NCBI GenBank assembly: GCA_024685285.1 | Contig: JAIKVZ010000009.1 | Coordinates: 1 to 64,000, forward strand | Length of the DNA stretch: 64,000 nt | Origin: Bacteroidales bacterium | Lineage (GTDB): Bacteria > Bacteroidota > Bacteroidia > Bacteroidales > P3 | Direction: 5' to 3' | Shown here: piece by piece, positions 15,904 through 25,513 of the stretch | Numbering within the stretch: position 1 is the stretch's first letter | Layout of the letters: every line of letters begins with the position of its first letter | Program-made: the position numbers and the translations under genes | The notes under the pieces: generated by a model | The model's database searches: none | Seen by the model: the letters and a program-made list of their open reading frames with translations, nothing else | What the model was told of the DNA's origin: nothing

Positions 15904-17034
15904 CTATTTTTGTGAAAATATTGTGTCAATAAGCTTCAAAAACACTTTTTTTTCATTTTCCCAACAGAGGTCGCGCTTGGCACGCTCAAAAACCTTAGCG
16001 TACTCGTCGGCCGGCATTGCATCCCAATGAGCCACTGCGTTCTTTATTGCCTCTGCCAACAGTCTGGGTCTTTTGGCGTCATTGCCTATTATGGAGCCCG
16101 TTGAATATTTGTTTACAACACTCGCTATTTCAGGGAAATCAGTTGCCACTATCGGCACGCCAGCTTGCAGGAAGTCCCCCACCCTGTTAGGTAACGAATA
16201 GTAATAATTTAGACCCATATTTTCAAGTAATACCATACCAAGACTTGCAGTTTTGGTAAGTTTGTGCAACTCGTCGGGTACCACGCGCCCCAAGAAAACA
16301 ATACGTTCGGCCCATGGTTTTTGTTTTGCCAATGCCTTCATCTCGTCAAGGACATCGCCATCACCAGCAATAACCAAACTGTACCCTTCAAGATAGCCCA
16401 TTGCTTCGATAAGCCAGTCAATACCACGACCTATATTCACAGCACCTTGGTAGAGCAATATCCGTGGGATAGACTCGGCTGGTTTTGTGGCTGGAACAGG
16501 GTTATATAGAGCCAGGTTACGCACCACATCCATTCGCACACCTGTCACATTGCGGTATTCATCGGCAACACTTTGGCAAACCGTCATGGCTCCGTCAACG
16601 CATGGTATAAAATGCCGCTCAACCCACTGCCATACGCGTTTTACACGGCCCCTACAAACCAACTCCGGAACCTCTGAGAAAAGTTCATGGGCATCGAAGA
16701 AGAGCTTCTTGCGTCTCAGTTTGGCCGCGATGGCACAGGCTGGCAGGGTATCCACATCGTTTGAATAGAACATATTGGCTCGCGAAAACAACAACTTGAA
16801 CAACAGTCGGACGTTATACTCGGCATAGAATACCGCCTTCTTCCTAAACAGCAACCTCATCCTCGATGTCTTATAATTGCGGGATACGGGTTTACTACCA
16901 GGCAGCAACCGACCTATAAGCGTAACATCATAGCCTGCCTCGGTGAGCGCCGTGCAGGTTTTATCTACCCTCTGGTCGGTCACAAGGTCGTTTATGACGG
17001 CCATCATTATACGTTTTTCCCCGTTGCCTCGCAT
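15904..17034 (-). CDS. Glycosyltransferase family 4
   Basis: A 376-aa GT-B enzyme. The N-terminal half has MMAVINDLVTDQRVDKTCTALTEAGYDVTLIG and the FFDAHELFSEVPEL motif common in GT4 proteins. The C-terminal half has LLYQGAVNIGRGIDWLIEAMG, LVIAGDGDVLDEMKAL, RIVFLGRVVPDELHKLTKTA and SLPNRVGDFLQAGVPIVATDFPEI, which carries the E/D-rich nucleotide-sugar site. The donor and acceptor are not deducible, but envelope polysaccharide or lipid glycosylation is likely. First gene of the minus-strand run ending at 11125 and divergent from the META lipoprotein; no clean -7 box is visible for it. Confidence 0.9.
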   Translation of the reverse strand: MRGNGEKRIMMAVINDLVTDQRVDKTCTALTEAGYDVTLIGRLLPGSKPVSRNYKTSRMRLLFRKKAVFYAEYNVRLLFKLLFSRANMFYSNDVDTLPACAIAAKLRRKKLFFDAHELFSEVPELVCRGRVKRVWQWVERHFIPCVDGAMTVCQSVADEYRNVTGVRMDVVRNLALYNPVPATKPAESIPRILLYQGAVNIGRGIDWLIEAMGYLEGYSLVIAGDGDVLDEMKALAKQKPWAERIVFLGRVVPDELHKLTKTASLGMVLLENMGLNYYYSLPNRVGDFLQAGVPIVATDFPEIASVVNKYSTGSIIGNDAKRPRLLAEAIKNAVAHWDAMPADEYAKVFERAKRDLCWENEKKVFLKLIDTIFSQK

Positions 17035-17115
17035 AATTGCCTTAATGTATTATATTGTAAACCAATTGCAAAAAATATTGTTAATAATTTAATAACGCAA
17101 TTCGTCTTTTTTTAG

Positions 17116-17123
17116 TATTTTTG
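17116..17123 (+). promoter_or_regulatory. -7 promoter box of the META-priA-sbcDC operon
   Basis: TATTTTTG followed by CAGC, a full match to TAnnTTTG, 17 bases before the ATG at 17141. The -33 region is not a clear TTTG. Confidence 0.6.
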
Positions 17124-17140
17124 CAGCAAAAAATATTCCG

Positions 17141-17590
17141 ATGAGACACATCATCAACATAATGATACTCGCACTCCTATGCAGTTGCGCATCGCAACGA
17201 AAAACCATTGCTCCAGAGTCAGTGCAAACTGTCGGCTTCAGCAAAGAGGCTGTGTGGCGCGTATCAACAATTGAGGGTCGCGAACCAATGAGCCCAACCA
17301 CAATAACGCTGCGTTTCAATCCTGAGACTCTTAGTTTTAAGGGCAACGGTGGTTGCAACGACTTTTACGGACAATATTCGGCACAGGTGGCACAGAACAA
17401 ACCAGAATACACTGTCTACAATTTCAAGTTCAACAACATCGGACACACCCGTATTCAATGCCCCGACAATCAGATGAAAACTGAAAGCAGACTCCTTACA
17501 TTATTGCCCAAGATAAACTCCTGCCACATAGACGCATACACACTCATCTTCTATCATAACAATAAAGAAATCATCCGTTTAGAACGCTAA
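17141..17590 (+). CDS. META-domain lipoprotein (HslJ-like)
   Basis: A 149-aa lipoprotein. The signal MRHIINIMILALLCSC ends in a lipobox with Cys16. The rest fits a META/HslJ domain: WRVSTIEGREP at the start, ITLRFNPETLSFKGNGGCNDFYGQY in the middle, where NGGCN is the family hallmark, and FNNIGHTRIQCPDN corresponding to the usual T-x-M-A-C region. The ending LIFYHNNKEIIRLER matches the last strand. The biochemical role of these proteins is not settled; HslJ is linked to heat and novobiocin tolerance in E. coli. It is only 7 bases upstream of priA, an unusual partner. Confidence 0.88.
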   Translation: MRHIINIMILALLCSCASQRKTIAPESVQTVGFSKEAVWRVSTIEGREPMSPTTITLRFNPETLSFKGNGGCNDFYGQYSAQVAQNKPEYTVYNFKFNNIGHTRIQCPDNQMKTESRLLTLLPKINSCHIDAYTLIFYHNNKEIIRLER

Positions 17591-17597
17591 ATCCGCC

Positions 17598-20060
17598 ATG
17601 AGTGAAACCCTTTTTGCCGAAGTCATACTGCCGTTGCCATTACCAGGTACATATACCTATCGTGTACCTGCCGAGTACTGCAACGTAGTGAAAACTGGGC
17701 AAAGAGTGGTAGTTCAGTTTGGTAACAAACACCTTTATGCCGCCGTGGTGAGACGGCTGAGCAACGACGTACCAAAATACACCGTCAAATATATCCTGTC
17801 GGTTCTCGATATAGATCCAATTGTTACCGAACAACAAATGCAACTATGGGAGTGGATTGCCGACTACTATATGTGCCGTATTGGCGAGGTGATGGCGGTT
17901 GCACTACCATCGGTGTTTCGATTAGCCAGCGAATCGGCGATAGCTATACACCCAGACTTTTCAGGTGAACTCGGCAATCTAACCGACAACGAACTGCGGA
18001 TAGTCAACATACTATCGGAGCATCCGGTGATGAAGATGGCGGACATCTCGCGTGCCATTGGCATTCAAAAGATTATGCCCATCGTCAACAGTATGGTAGA
18101 GCGACAAATCATAATGCTGGATGAAGATTTGCAAGAACGCTACACACCTCGCAAAGTGACATACCTGCGCTTGGCCGACATATACCGCGACGAGATTAAC
18201 TGCAAACAACTTTTTGACAAGTTGGAAAAATCGAGTTATGCAAAGAAGCAGATATATACCCTCCTAAAATTCATGCAGCTGTCTGATTTTGGGAAGCAGT
18301 CCATACTAAAAAAAGATATGGAAAGTAACTCATCACTCAACACTCTGATAAAAAAGGGTATTTTGGTAGTTGAGAGCCGCGTTGAAAGCAGATTGGAGGA
18401 ATATGACGACAGCAATACTATATCACCAGACAGCATTGTTCTCAACAGCGAGCAACAAGCCGCATACGAGCGCCTATCAGCTACAGACGGACCTGACACA
18501 ATGCTGCTACACGGAGTTACATCATCTGGAAAAACAGAGGTTTATATCAAGTTAATTCAAGATACACTTAAAGCTGGTAAACAAGTCTTATTCCTCCTGC
18601 CAGAGATAGCTCTGACAGCACAAATCATCAACCGATTAAGACACTATTTTGGCAACAAGGTTGGGGTATACCACTCGCGTTTTAGTGTCAGCCAACGGGC
18701 CGAAGTCTGGACCCGGACAATGCACCCTGACCCTAAAAAGCGCTATCAGGTTTTGCTCGGTGCACGTAGCGCACTGTTTCTGCCGTTCATAAACCTGGGA
18801 TTGGTCATTGTTGACGAGGAGCACGACAGTTCTTTCAAGCAAGCCGACCCTGCTCCACGCTACAACGGTCGCGACACAGCCCTTTACCTGGCCCGTCTCA
18901 ACGGCATACGCACCATCCTGGGTTCTGCGACTCCATGCGTGGAAAGCTATTTCAACGCCAAGGAAGGCAAATACGGCCTCGTGGAGATGAAACACCGCTA
19001 TGGCGGACTACAGTTGCCCGAGGTACTATGCGTGGACATGAAAGAAGCACACCGCGAGAAAGAGGTGCGCGGTATGTTCTCCAATTTTCTCATTTCACAT
19101 ATCGAGACAGCCTTAAAAGAAAAACGACAAGTAATTCTTTTTCAAAACCGTAGAGGCTTCTCCCTTCACTTGGAATGCACCGATTGTCATTATATACCAC
19201 AATGTGAACATTGCGATGTGTCGTTAGTGTACCACAAGTCCACTAACAGCCTGCGCTGCCACTACTGCGGATATTCCATTCCAGTACCTGAAGAATGCCC
19301 CATGTGTCACTCAACACATCTGGCCATGCATGGCATTGGAACCGAACGCATTGAGGAAGATCTATCAATATTCTTCCCCAACGCAAAGGTGGCCCGCATG
19401 GATCTCGATACTACAATGCAGCGAAACCAATACATCGAACTGCTCGACGACTTTCAGGAACACCGCATAGACATACTTGTTGGCACGCAGATGGTAACCA
19501 AAGGCTTGGATTTCAACAACGTGGCAGTGGTTGGCATTGTAAGTGCCGACAATCTGATTAATTTCCCAGACTTTCGCTCGTTTGAACACGCATTCCAGCA
19601 AATGACGCAGGTGAGCGGTCGCGCCGGCCGCCACGGTGCGCAGGGCAAAGTCATAATTCAGACATACAACCCCTATCACCAAGCAATCCGCAACGTTATT
19701 GACAACGACTATGCCGAAATGTACCGCTCGCAGATACAGGAACGCCGCGTATTCCGATACCCACCATACTACAAACTGATATACATAACATTGAAGCACC
19801 GTGACAAGGAAACCACCGACGAGGCTGCCCAGAAAATAGCCACCAAACTGCAAGCCACTTTTGGCAACCGCGTGGTAGGTCCCGTAACGCCAATGGTATC
19901 GAGGGTGAGAGGCCTGTATATCAAGAATATAATGATGCGTTTTGAACGCAAAGAGGCTATTGCTTCAGCCAAAAAGATAATTATGAAGATGGCCGACGAC
20001 CTGCACAAAACCAAGGACTTATCGTCGGTGCAAATAATTTTCAACGTCGACCCTGCCTAA
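17598..20060 (+). CDS. priA: Primosomal protein N', replication restart helicase
   Basis: PriA is a 3'-5' superfamily 2 helicase that reloads the replisome at collapsed forks. The protein is 820 aa. The N-terminal DNA-binding domain starts ETLFAEVILPLPLPGTYTYRVP. The Walker A motif is GVTSSGKTEVY (about residues 305-315) and the Walker B box is VIVDEEHDSSFKQ (about 404). The zinc-binding insertion at about 525-570 contains CTDC, CEHC, CHYC and CPMC pairs, giving all eight Cys. GTERIEEDL and QMTQVSGRAGRHG are later helicase motifs. It is followed after 4 bases by sbcD, so replication restart and double-strand-break processing genes share a transcript. Confidence 0.97.
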   Translation: MSETLFAEVILPLPLPGTYTYRVPAEYCNVVKTGQRVVVQFGNKHLYAAVVRRLSNDVPKYTVKYILSVLDIDPIVTEQQMQLWEWIADYYMCRIGEVMAVALPSVFRLASESAIAIHPDFSGELGNLTDNELRIVNILSEHPVMKMADISRAIGIQKIMPIVNSMVERQIIMLDEDLQERYTPRKVTYLRLADIYRDEINCKQLFDKLEKSSYAKKQIYTLLKFMQLSDFGKQSILKKDMESNSSLNTLIKKGILVVESRVESRLEEYDDSNTISPDSIVLNSEQQAAYERLSATDGPDTMLLHGVTSSGKTEVYIKLIQDTLKAGKQVLFLLPEIALTAQIINRLRHYFGNKVGVYHSRFSVSQRAEVWTRTMHPDPKKRYQVLLGARSALFLPFINLGLVIVDEEHDSSFKQADPAPRYNGRDTALYLARLNGIRTILGSATPCVESYFNAKEGKYGLVEMKHRYGGLQLPEVLCVDMKEAHREKEVRGMFSNFLISHIETALKEKRQVILFQNRRGFSLHLECTDCHYIPQCEHCDVSLVYHKSTNSLRCHYCGYSIPVPEECPMCHSTHLAMHGIGTERIEEDLSIFFPNAKVARMDLDTTMQRNQYIELLDDFQEHRIDILVGTQMVTKGLDFNNVAVVGIVSADNLINFPDFRSFEHAFQQMTQVSGRAGRHGAQGKVIIQTYNPYHQAIRNVIDNDYAEMYRSQIQERRVFRYPPYYKLIYITLKHRDKETTDEAAQKIATKLQATFGNRVVGPVTPMVSRVRGLYIKNIMMRFERKEAIASAKKIIMKMADDLHKTKDLSSVQIIFNVDPA

Positions 20061-20064
20061 CAAA

Positions 20065-21264
20065 ATGAAGATACTACATACATCCGACTGGCATTTTGGG
20101 CACTTGTTGTATGGCTACGACAGGCTCGGCGAACATCGCTCGTTTGTAGAACAGCTGATAAACTTGACAGCAAGCGAGCAGCCTGACGCCATTTTGGTTA
20201 GCGGAGACATCTTCGACACCGGAATGCCTTCGGTGCCAGCTCAACAGCTGTACACCGAAGCCCTTATCGGACTGCATAATGCTTCGCCACATACCATGAC
20301 TGTGATCACAGCCGGCAATCATGACAGCCCCTCGCGGCTGGAGGTATACAGACGTGTGTGGGCAGCTCACAACGTAAACGTAATCGGCACTCTGGGGCGC
20401 ACACACAATGGCGAGATAGACTGGCAACGCCATATATTGCCGGTTGCCGACAAAGGCTATGTGGTGGCATTACCGCATATTTATCAACAGAACTACCCCG
20501 TGGCAGAGTCGGCTGACAGATTGTCAGCATTCTATAGAAACCTTCAAGCAAAGGTTGAGATACTAAACGTTAACAACTTGCCAATCATACTAATGGCTCA
20601 TACTGCAGTACACGGATGTAACCTTGCCGGACACCGACGTATGCAGGAAGACAGCATTGGCAGCATAGAATATATAGACCTGGAAACTTTTGGCACGGTT
20701 TATGATTACATTGCCTTGGGACACATACACCACCCACAAACTTTGCAAGGCGAAACCACAGCCCGCTATAGCGGTTCGCCGGTGGCCGTGAGTTTCGACG
20801 AAAACTATGAGCACAGCGTTACCATCGCCACTATCGAACGAGGCAAGAAACCAAAAATAACAACCCACGTCATCGACACACAGCACCCACTACTCACCAT
20901 ACCGTCATCGCCGCAACCCTTTGAGCAGGCCTTGGAAGCCTTGAGCAATATCGACAATAACTGCGAGGCATATATACGCCTCAACGTACTGAGCAACAAC
21001 GGGCTGCCTGCAGACTACAACGAGCGCATAACACTATCAATTACAGGCAAGAAATGCCGCTACTGCACAACCAACATTACTCGCCTTGAAACAGAACATA
21101 ACGAACTAAAACAGAGCACACTGACACCGGATGAGTTCAAACAACTGAACGTTGGCGATGTGGCAAAACAATACTTAGACTCGAAAGGAATAGATCTCGA
21201 ATTACAACAACGTTTTATCAAGATGATTGCCGAAACCGGTAAAAAACTGAGCAATGAAGATTAA
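20065..21264 (+). CDS. sbcD: Exonuclease subunit SbcD (Mre11 homologue)
   Basis: The nuclease subunit of SbcCD, which opens DNA hairpins and processes double-strand breaks. The metallophosphoesterase motifs appear in order: DWHFGH (residues 8-13), GDIFDTG, AGNHDS, MAHTAVHG and ALGHIHHPQ. The capping domain follows, and the protein is 399 aa, normal for the family. The end overlaps the sbcC start by 11 bases, indicating translational coupling. Confidence 0.96.
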   Translation: MKILHTSDWHFGHLLYGYDRLGEHRSFVEQLINLTASEQPDAILVSGDIFDTGMPSVPAQQLYTEALIGLHNASPHTMTVITAGNHDSPSRLEVYRRVWAAHNVNVIGTLGRTHNGEIDWQRHILPVADKGYVVALPHIYQQNYPVAESADRLSAFYRNLQAKVEILNVNNLPIILMAHTAVHGCNLAGHRRMQEDSIGSIEYIDLETFGTVYDYIALGHIHHPQTLQGETTARYSGSPVAVSFDENYEHSVTIATIERGKKPKITTHVIDTQHPLLTIPSSPQPFEQALEALSNIDNNCEAYIRLNVLSNNGLPADYNERITLSITGKKCRYCTTNITRLETEHNELKQSTLTPDEFKQLNVGDVAKQYLDSKGIDLELQQRFIKMIAETGKKLSNED

Positions 21265-24055
21265 ACGCCTGACAATACACAACATAGCATCTATTGCCGA
21301 CGCTACAATAGACTTCACAACCGAGCCGCTGGCTTCGGCACCGCTCTTTCTAATTACCGGTCAAACCGGTGCCGGCAAAAGTACAATCATCGATGCCATC
21401 TGCCTAGCTCTTTACGGCGAGACTCCACGCATGGCACGCAACCGCTCAAGAGAGTCGTATGTTATTGAACGAAGCGATGGCGACACCGACAGCATTGGCA
21501 TTAACGACAACCGACAGCTGATGAGACGCGGCACCGGCGAGTGCTTTGCAGAATTGTTGATAGAAGGTAATGACGAGCGCAACTATCTGGCTCGTTGGCA
21601 ACTGCGCCGCGCATACAACAAACCGGGCGGCAACCTCGGAAAAGAGGAGCATACCTATACCGACACAGCTACACAAACCGTAGTGGCAAAAAACCGCAAC
21701 ATTGACAACGAGTTACAACTACGACTAATCGGATTGACATACAGCCAGTTCTGCCGCACATCGTTGCTGGCACAGGGCGAATTCACACGTTTCATGCACG
21801 CCTCAAGCGACGAGAAATCGGAAATATTGGAAAAATTGACCGGAACAGAAATATACTCGCGCTTAGGCAAGCTTATTTTCAACGAAGCACGCGAATGCGA
21901 AACACGATACAACACGCAACGCAGTGCCATCGACGCTATAAAAGTGCTGACCGACGAGGAGGTGCAGACAATCGAAAAGCAGCTTGACGAGAATCGTAAA
22001 CTACATAAACTAACACTTGAATCAATAAATACTAACGAACAAAAAATCAACTGGATAAACCAGAACAACCAAATACAAAAAAACCTTACGCAAGTCAATG
22101 CACAAATTGCAGAACTGGAGCAGTGGATAGTGTCTGACGACTATCGTGCAAAGTTGGCTGTAATTGCAGACTACGAGGCCAGCACAGAGGCACGTATCAG
22201 GCTGGCAGATATGCTTCACGCCAAGAAACAGAGTGCAGACCTCAACACTCAACTACCTAAGGCTCAGGCCGAAATGGAAGAAACCAAAAGCCGTTGCACT
22301 GTAGCAGCAGAACAGCTGAAGGGTTTGCAAGGAGACCTTGGCAGAAAGCATACAGAACTTGAAGCACTGAAGCCCGACGAGCTGAATAAACGTCATAACG
22401 CGCTGGAAATGAGGCAGCGTGAATTAAACCAACTCGGTACAGCACTTGCGGTGATGGCCGACAACGCCGCCAAGCAGCGAGAGCTGGCTGATACTCTGCA
22501 GCAAAGTCGCAACGCTCTGGCAGACAATGACAAAGAACTCACCGCCATAGGTCCTGAAATAGAGCGTGCGCAAGATGAGGCCTCAAGATGCCGCGACCGA
22601 TACAACCGTATGAGTCTCAGCACAGCACAGGCCGCAAAGGAATTACGGGCCGCCATAGATATTGGCGACCACTGCCCCGTGTGCGGCGCAAAGATTGAAC
22701 ATCTGTTGACGCAAGAACACTTTGAATCGCAACTACAACCTCTTAAGGAAGAACTTGATAAGGCTGACGAATTAATGCGCAACTTAAAAAGGCGACAAGC
22801 GGAATTGACTGCTAAACGAAGCGTGAACATCCAAGATATTGAGCGGTGGCAAAAGAGCATCGACACGCTTCGCAAACAAGAACAGGAACTGAAACAGAAC
22901 ATAGAGACACAAGCTGGCGCTATTGGTATAGCAGCCTCAACCGAGGTGGTGGCCGAAGCACTGGCAGCCACAGAACGAGAGTTGCAGCAGAGTTCGGATC
23001 AGATGAAACAGATGGCCTCAATTGCCACATCGTTATCGCAACTATCTGAAGCACTGAAAAATGCCGAAGCTAATAACAATCGTCTGCGAGAAACGGCAAG
23101 CAAGGCCGAGGGCGAGGTGACAAAAATAAAATCGCAAATAGCCAACCTTGACACCGCTATAAAGCAGAATCGCAACTATTTAGATAACTTCGTGGTCCAG
23201 AATCCTAAAATCGATAACGCACGCCTGCAATATCTTAACAGTCTGAAACCCACCGATGTACAGAAAGTAAAACAGTATTGCGACGAGAAACAAGGCGAAT
23301 TGCAACGTCTGCACGGCAGCCGGCAACAGCTGACGGAACAAACTGTACAACTGCAGCAGTCGCGTCCAGCCATGACCGAGAGCGACACCGCCGAAAGTCT
23401 CACAGCTGTGTCTTCGGAACTTACACTGCGTCAGCAACAGCTGCTCAAAGAGATAGCTACGGCCGAGAACCAACTGGAAACCAACACACTGCAACAAAAG
23501 CAACTGGTCGAGATGCGCCAACAAAGCGAGACATTGCGCACCAACTGGATTGAGTGGAGCGAGCTGGCCAAGCACTTTGGCGACAGCGAGGGCAAAAAAT
23601 TCCGCAACATCGCACAAAGTTTCATTCTGAACCACATACTCGACATTGCCAACCACTATCTTGCAGGTTTCAGCGAGCGATATCAACTGACCTGCAACCC
23701 GGGTTCGCTCGTAATACTGGTCACCGACCAACAACAAGGAGGCAACCCACAGGGTATCAACATACTGTCCGGGGGAGAAAGTTTCATGGTGTCGCTCTCG
23801 TTAGCCCTGGCACTGGCCCATATCAACTCGAGCAAAGTCAACGTCGACACCCTGTTCATCGACGAAGGGTTCGGCACTTTGAGCGAAGACTACCTGGCCT
23901 GTGTGATAGACACACTGGAGAAGCTGAGGCAACAGGGCGGCCGACGCGTGGGTATCATCAGCCACGTAGAGGAGCTGGGTGAGCGCATAGCCACCCAGAT
24001 AAAAGTGGCGAGAGTTAACCCCTCGACAAGCGAAGTACATATTGTAACACGCTAA
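21254..24055 (+). CDS. sbcC: Exonuclease subunit SbcC (Rad50 homologue)
   Basis: The SMC-like ATPase subunit of SbcCD. The Walker A motif GQTGAGKST is at residues 36-44, two long coiled coils run from about 190 to 780, and the zinc hook CPVCG sits between them at about 474-478, where two molecules dimerise. The ABC signature LSGGESFMVSLSLALALA and the Walker B box VDTLFIDEGFGTLSED follow at about 838-880. At 933 aa it is a little shorter than the E. coli protein. Last gene of the META-priA-sbcD-sbcC operon, followed by repeat copy C. Confidence 0.96.
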   Translation: MKIKRLTIHNIASIADATIDFTTEPLASAPLFLITGQTGAGKSTIIDAICLALYGETPRMARNRSRESYVIERSDGDTDSIGINDNRQLMRRGTGECFAELLIEGNDERNYLARWQLRRAYNKPGGNLGKEEHTYTDTATQTVVAKNRNIDNELQLRLIGLTYSQFCRTSLLAQGEFTRFMHASSDEKSEILEKLTGTEIYSRLGKLIFNEARECETRYNTQRSAIDAIKVLTDEEVQTIEKQLDENRKLHKLTLESINTNEQKINWINQNNQIQKNLTQVNAQIAELEQWIVSDDYRAKLAVIADYEASTEARIRLADMLHAKKQSADLNTQLPKAQAEMEETKSRCTVAAEQLKGLQGDLGRKHTELEALKPDELNKRHNALEMRQRELNQLGTALAVMADNAAKQRELADTLQQSRNALADNDKELTAIGPEIERAQDEASRCRDRYNRMSLSTAQAAKELRAAIDIGDHCPVCGAKIEHLLTQEHFESQLQPLKEELDKADELMRNLKRRQAELTAKRSVNIQDIERWQKSIDTLRKQEQELKQNIETQAGAIGIAASTEVVAEALAATERELQQSSDQMKQMASIATSLSQLSEALKNAEANNNRLRETASKAEGEVTKIKSQIANLDTAIKQNRNYLDNFVVQNPKIDNARLQYLNSLKPTDVQKVKQYCDEKQGELQRLHGSRQQLTEQTVQLQQSRPAMTESDTAESLTAVSSELTLRQQQLLKEIATAENQLETNTLQQKQLVEMRQQSETLRTNWIEWSELAKHFGDSEGKKFRNIAQSFILNHILDIANHYLAGFSERYQLTCNPGSLVILVTDQQQGGNPQGINILSGGESFMVSLSLALALAHINSSKVNVDTLFIDEGFGTLSEDYLACVIDTLEKLRQQGGRRVGIISHVEELGERIATQIKVARVNPSTSEVHIVTR

Positions 24056-24075
24056 TTTTCACCTACCATAGACCT

Positions 24076-24230
24076 ATCAACATCGGACATTGTTCGGCAT
24101 TTCTTCGGATGCCGGTGCAAGGTCTCAGTCCCCTACCCGACCCCAACCCGACCTTAACCCGAACCTAACCTATTTAAACCACTGATATTCAGTAAATTAC
24201 CTACATTTTACTAAAACCACTGATTATCAA
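24076..24230 (-). repeat. Composite intergenic repeat, copy C
   Basis: Read on the minus strand: TTGATAATCAGTG (complement of 24218-24230), an AT-rich spacer, CTGAATATCAGTGG, then TTTAAATA and the invariant 25-nt core (complement of 24146-24170), TGGGGTCGGGTA, and a tail ending CCGATGTTGA. It fills most of the 318-base gap between sbcC and the next glycosyltransferase; the rest of that gap is AT-rich and holds the promoter box at 24357. Confidence 0.88.
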
Positions 24231-24356
24231 GTACTTAAAACATTTTTCACTTTCACTGGAGAACGATTTTGGAAACCATTGAGGGTAATATGAAAAAAGT
24301 TGGCCCAGATGAGCAATATTTTTTCAAAAAACGACCAATAATTGCTATTTTTTTTG

Positions 24357-24364
24357 TATTTTTG
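24357..24364 (+). promoter_or_regulatory. -7 promoter box of the heptose operon
   Basis: TATTTTTG followed by CAT, a full match to TAnnTTTG. It ends 9 bases before ATG 24374, so the transcript would be nearly leaderless. It decides the gene start, because the open frame otherwise runs back to 24269, upstream of this box. Confidence 0.55.
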
Positions 24365-24373
24365 CATTTTGTT

Positions 24374-25513
24374 ATGAAAGTAGTAATCTTAGGCACAGCA
24401 TACCCCTACCGCGGCGGCTTAGCGGCTTTCAATCAGCGGCTTGCCGAGGAGTATATAAGTATGGGCCATGAGGTGGTGATACACACCTTCAGCCTACAAT
24501 ACCCCTCGTTTCTGTTTCCAGGCAAGACCCAGTATTCCGACGAGCCCGCCCCCGAGGGTCTGACGATAAAGCGCACGGTCAACGCCATCAACCCACTAAA
24601 CTGGCTCCGAACCGGTCGCCGCATTAAGCGCGAGGAGCAGCCCGACCTGTTGATAGTGAAATTCTGGCTACCATTTATGGCACCCTGTCTGGGCACAATC
24701 TGCCGCATTGTAAAACGCGGCGGACGCACACGGGTAGTCTCGGTGCTCGACAACGTGATACCACACGAGAAAAGGCCGGGCGACAAGTTGTTTGCGCGAT
24801 ATTTTGTACGCTCGGTCGACGGTTTCGTTGCTATGAGCCGCTCGGTTCTTTCCGATTTAGGCCTTTTTGACCAACAGAAACCCCGCGCATTCTGTCCACA
24901 CCCTCTCTACGACCACTACGGAGCCATCATGCCGCGCCGAGAAGCCGTTGCTGCAATAGGTCTCAACGAAAGTGAGAGGTATGTGCTGTTTTTCGGTTTC
25001 ATCCGCGACTACAAGGGGTTGGACCTGCTTATCGACGCTTTCGCCGACCACCGGCTGTTCGACTTGGGCGTGAAGCTCATCGTGGCCGGTGAATTCTACG
25101 GCGACCCTGAACCTTACATGAGCAAGATCCGCTCACTCGACCTCGCTGACCGCATTATGCTATGCACCGACTTCATTCCAGACAGCGAGGTGAACCGTTA
25201 TTTCTGCGCCGCCGACATTGTGGCTCAGCCATACCGTAGCGCCACCCAGAGCGGCGTAACACAAATAGCGTTCCACTTCGAGACACCTATGCTCGTCACC
25301 AATGTGGGTGGTCTGCCCGAGATTGTGCCCGACGGCAAGGTGGGCTACGTGGTGGAACCCGACGCACAGCAGATAGCCGATGCACTGGTACGATTCTACA
25401 AGGAGGAGCGCCACGACGAATTTGTCCAAAACTTGCGTCTTGAAAAACAAAAATATTCCTGGCAAAACATGACAAATGCCATCGACAACCTAAAAACCAT
25501 CAAAAAGAAATGA
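24374..25513 (+). CDS. Glycosyltransferase family 4 of the heptose operon
   Basis: A 379-aa GT-B enzyme: VVILGTAYPYRGGLAAFNQRLAEEY is the N-terminal glycine-rich loop, and YVLFFGFIRDYKGLDLLIDAF, VKLIVAGEFYG, IMLCTDFIPDSEVNRYFCAADIVAQPY and FETPMLVTNVGGLPEIVPDGKVGYVVEP are the C-terminal nucleotide-sugar domain in family order. Because its stop overlaps the hddA start (ATGA), it probably uses the product of the operon, GDP-D-glycero-D-manno-heptose, or a sugar next to it. That assignment is an inference from position only. Confidence 0.9.
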   Translation: MKVVILGTAYPYRGGLAAFNQRLAEEYISMGHEVVIHTFSLQYPSFLFPGKTQYSDEPAPEGLTIKRTVNAINPLNWLRTGRRIKREEQPDLLIVKFWLPFMAPCLGTICRIVKRGGRTRVVSVLDNVIPHEKRPGDKLFARYFVRSVDGFVAMSRSVLSDLGLFDQQKPRAFCPHPLYDHYGAIMPRREAVAAIGLNESERYVLFFGFIRDYKGLDLLIDAFADHRLFDLGVKLIVAGEFYGDPEPYMSKIRSLDLADRIMLCTDFIPDSEVNRYFCAADIVAQPYRSATQSGVTQIAFHFETPMLVTNVGGLPEIVPDGKVGYVVEPDAQQIADALVRFYKEERHDEFVQNLRLEKQKYSWQNMTNAIDNLKTIKKK

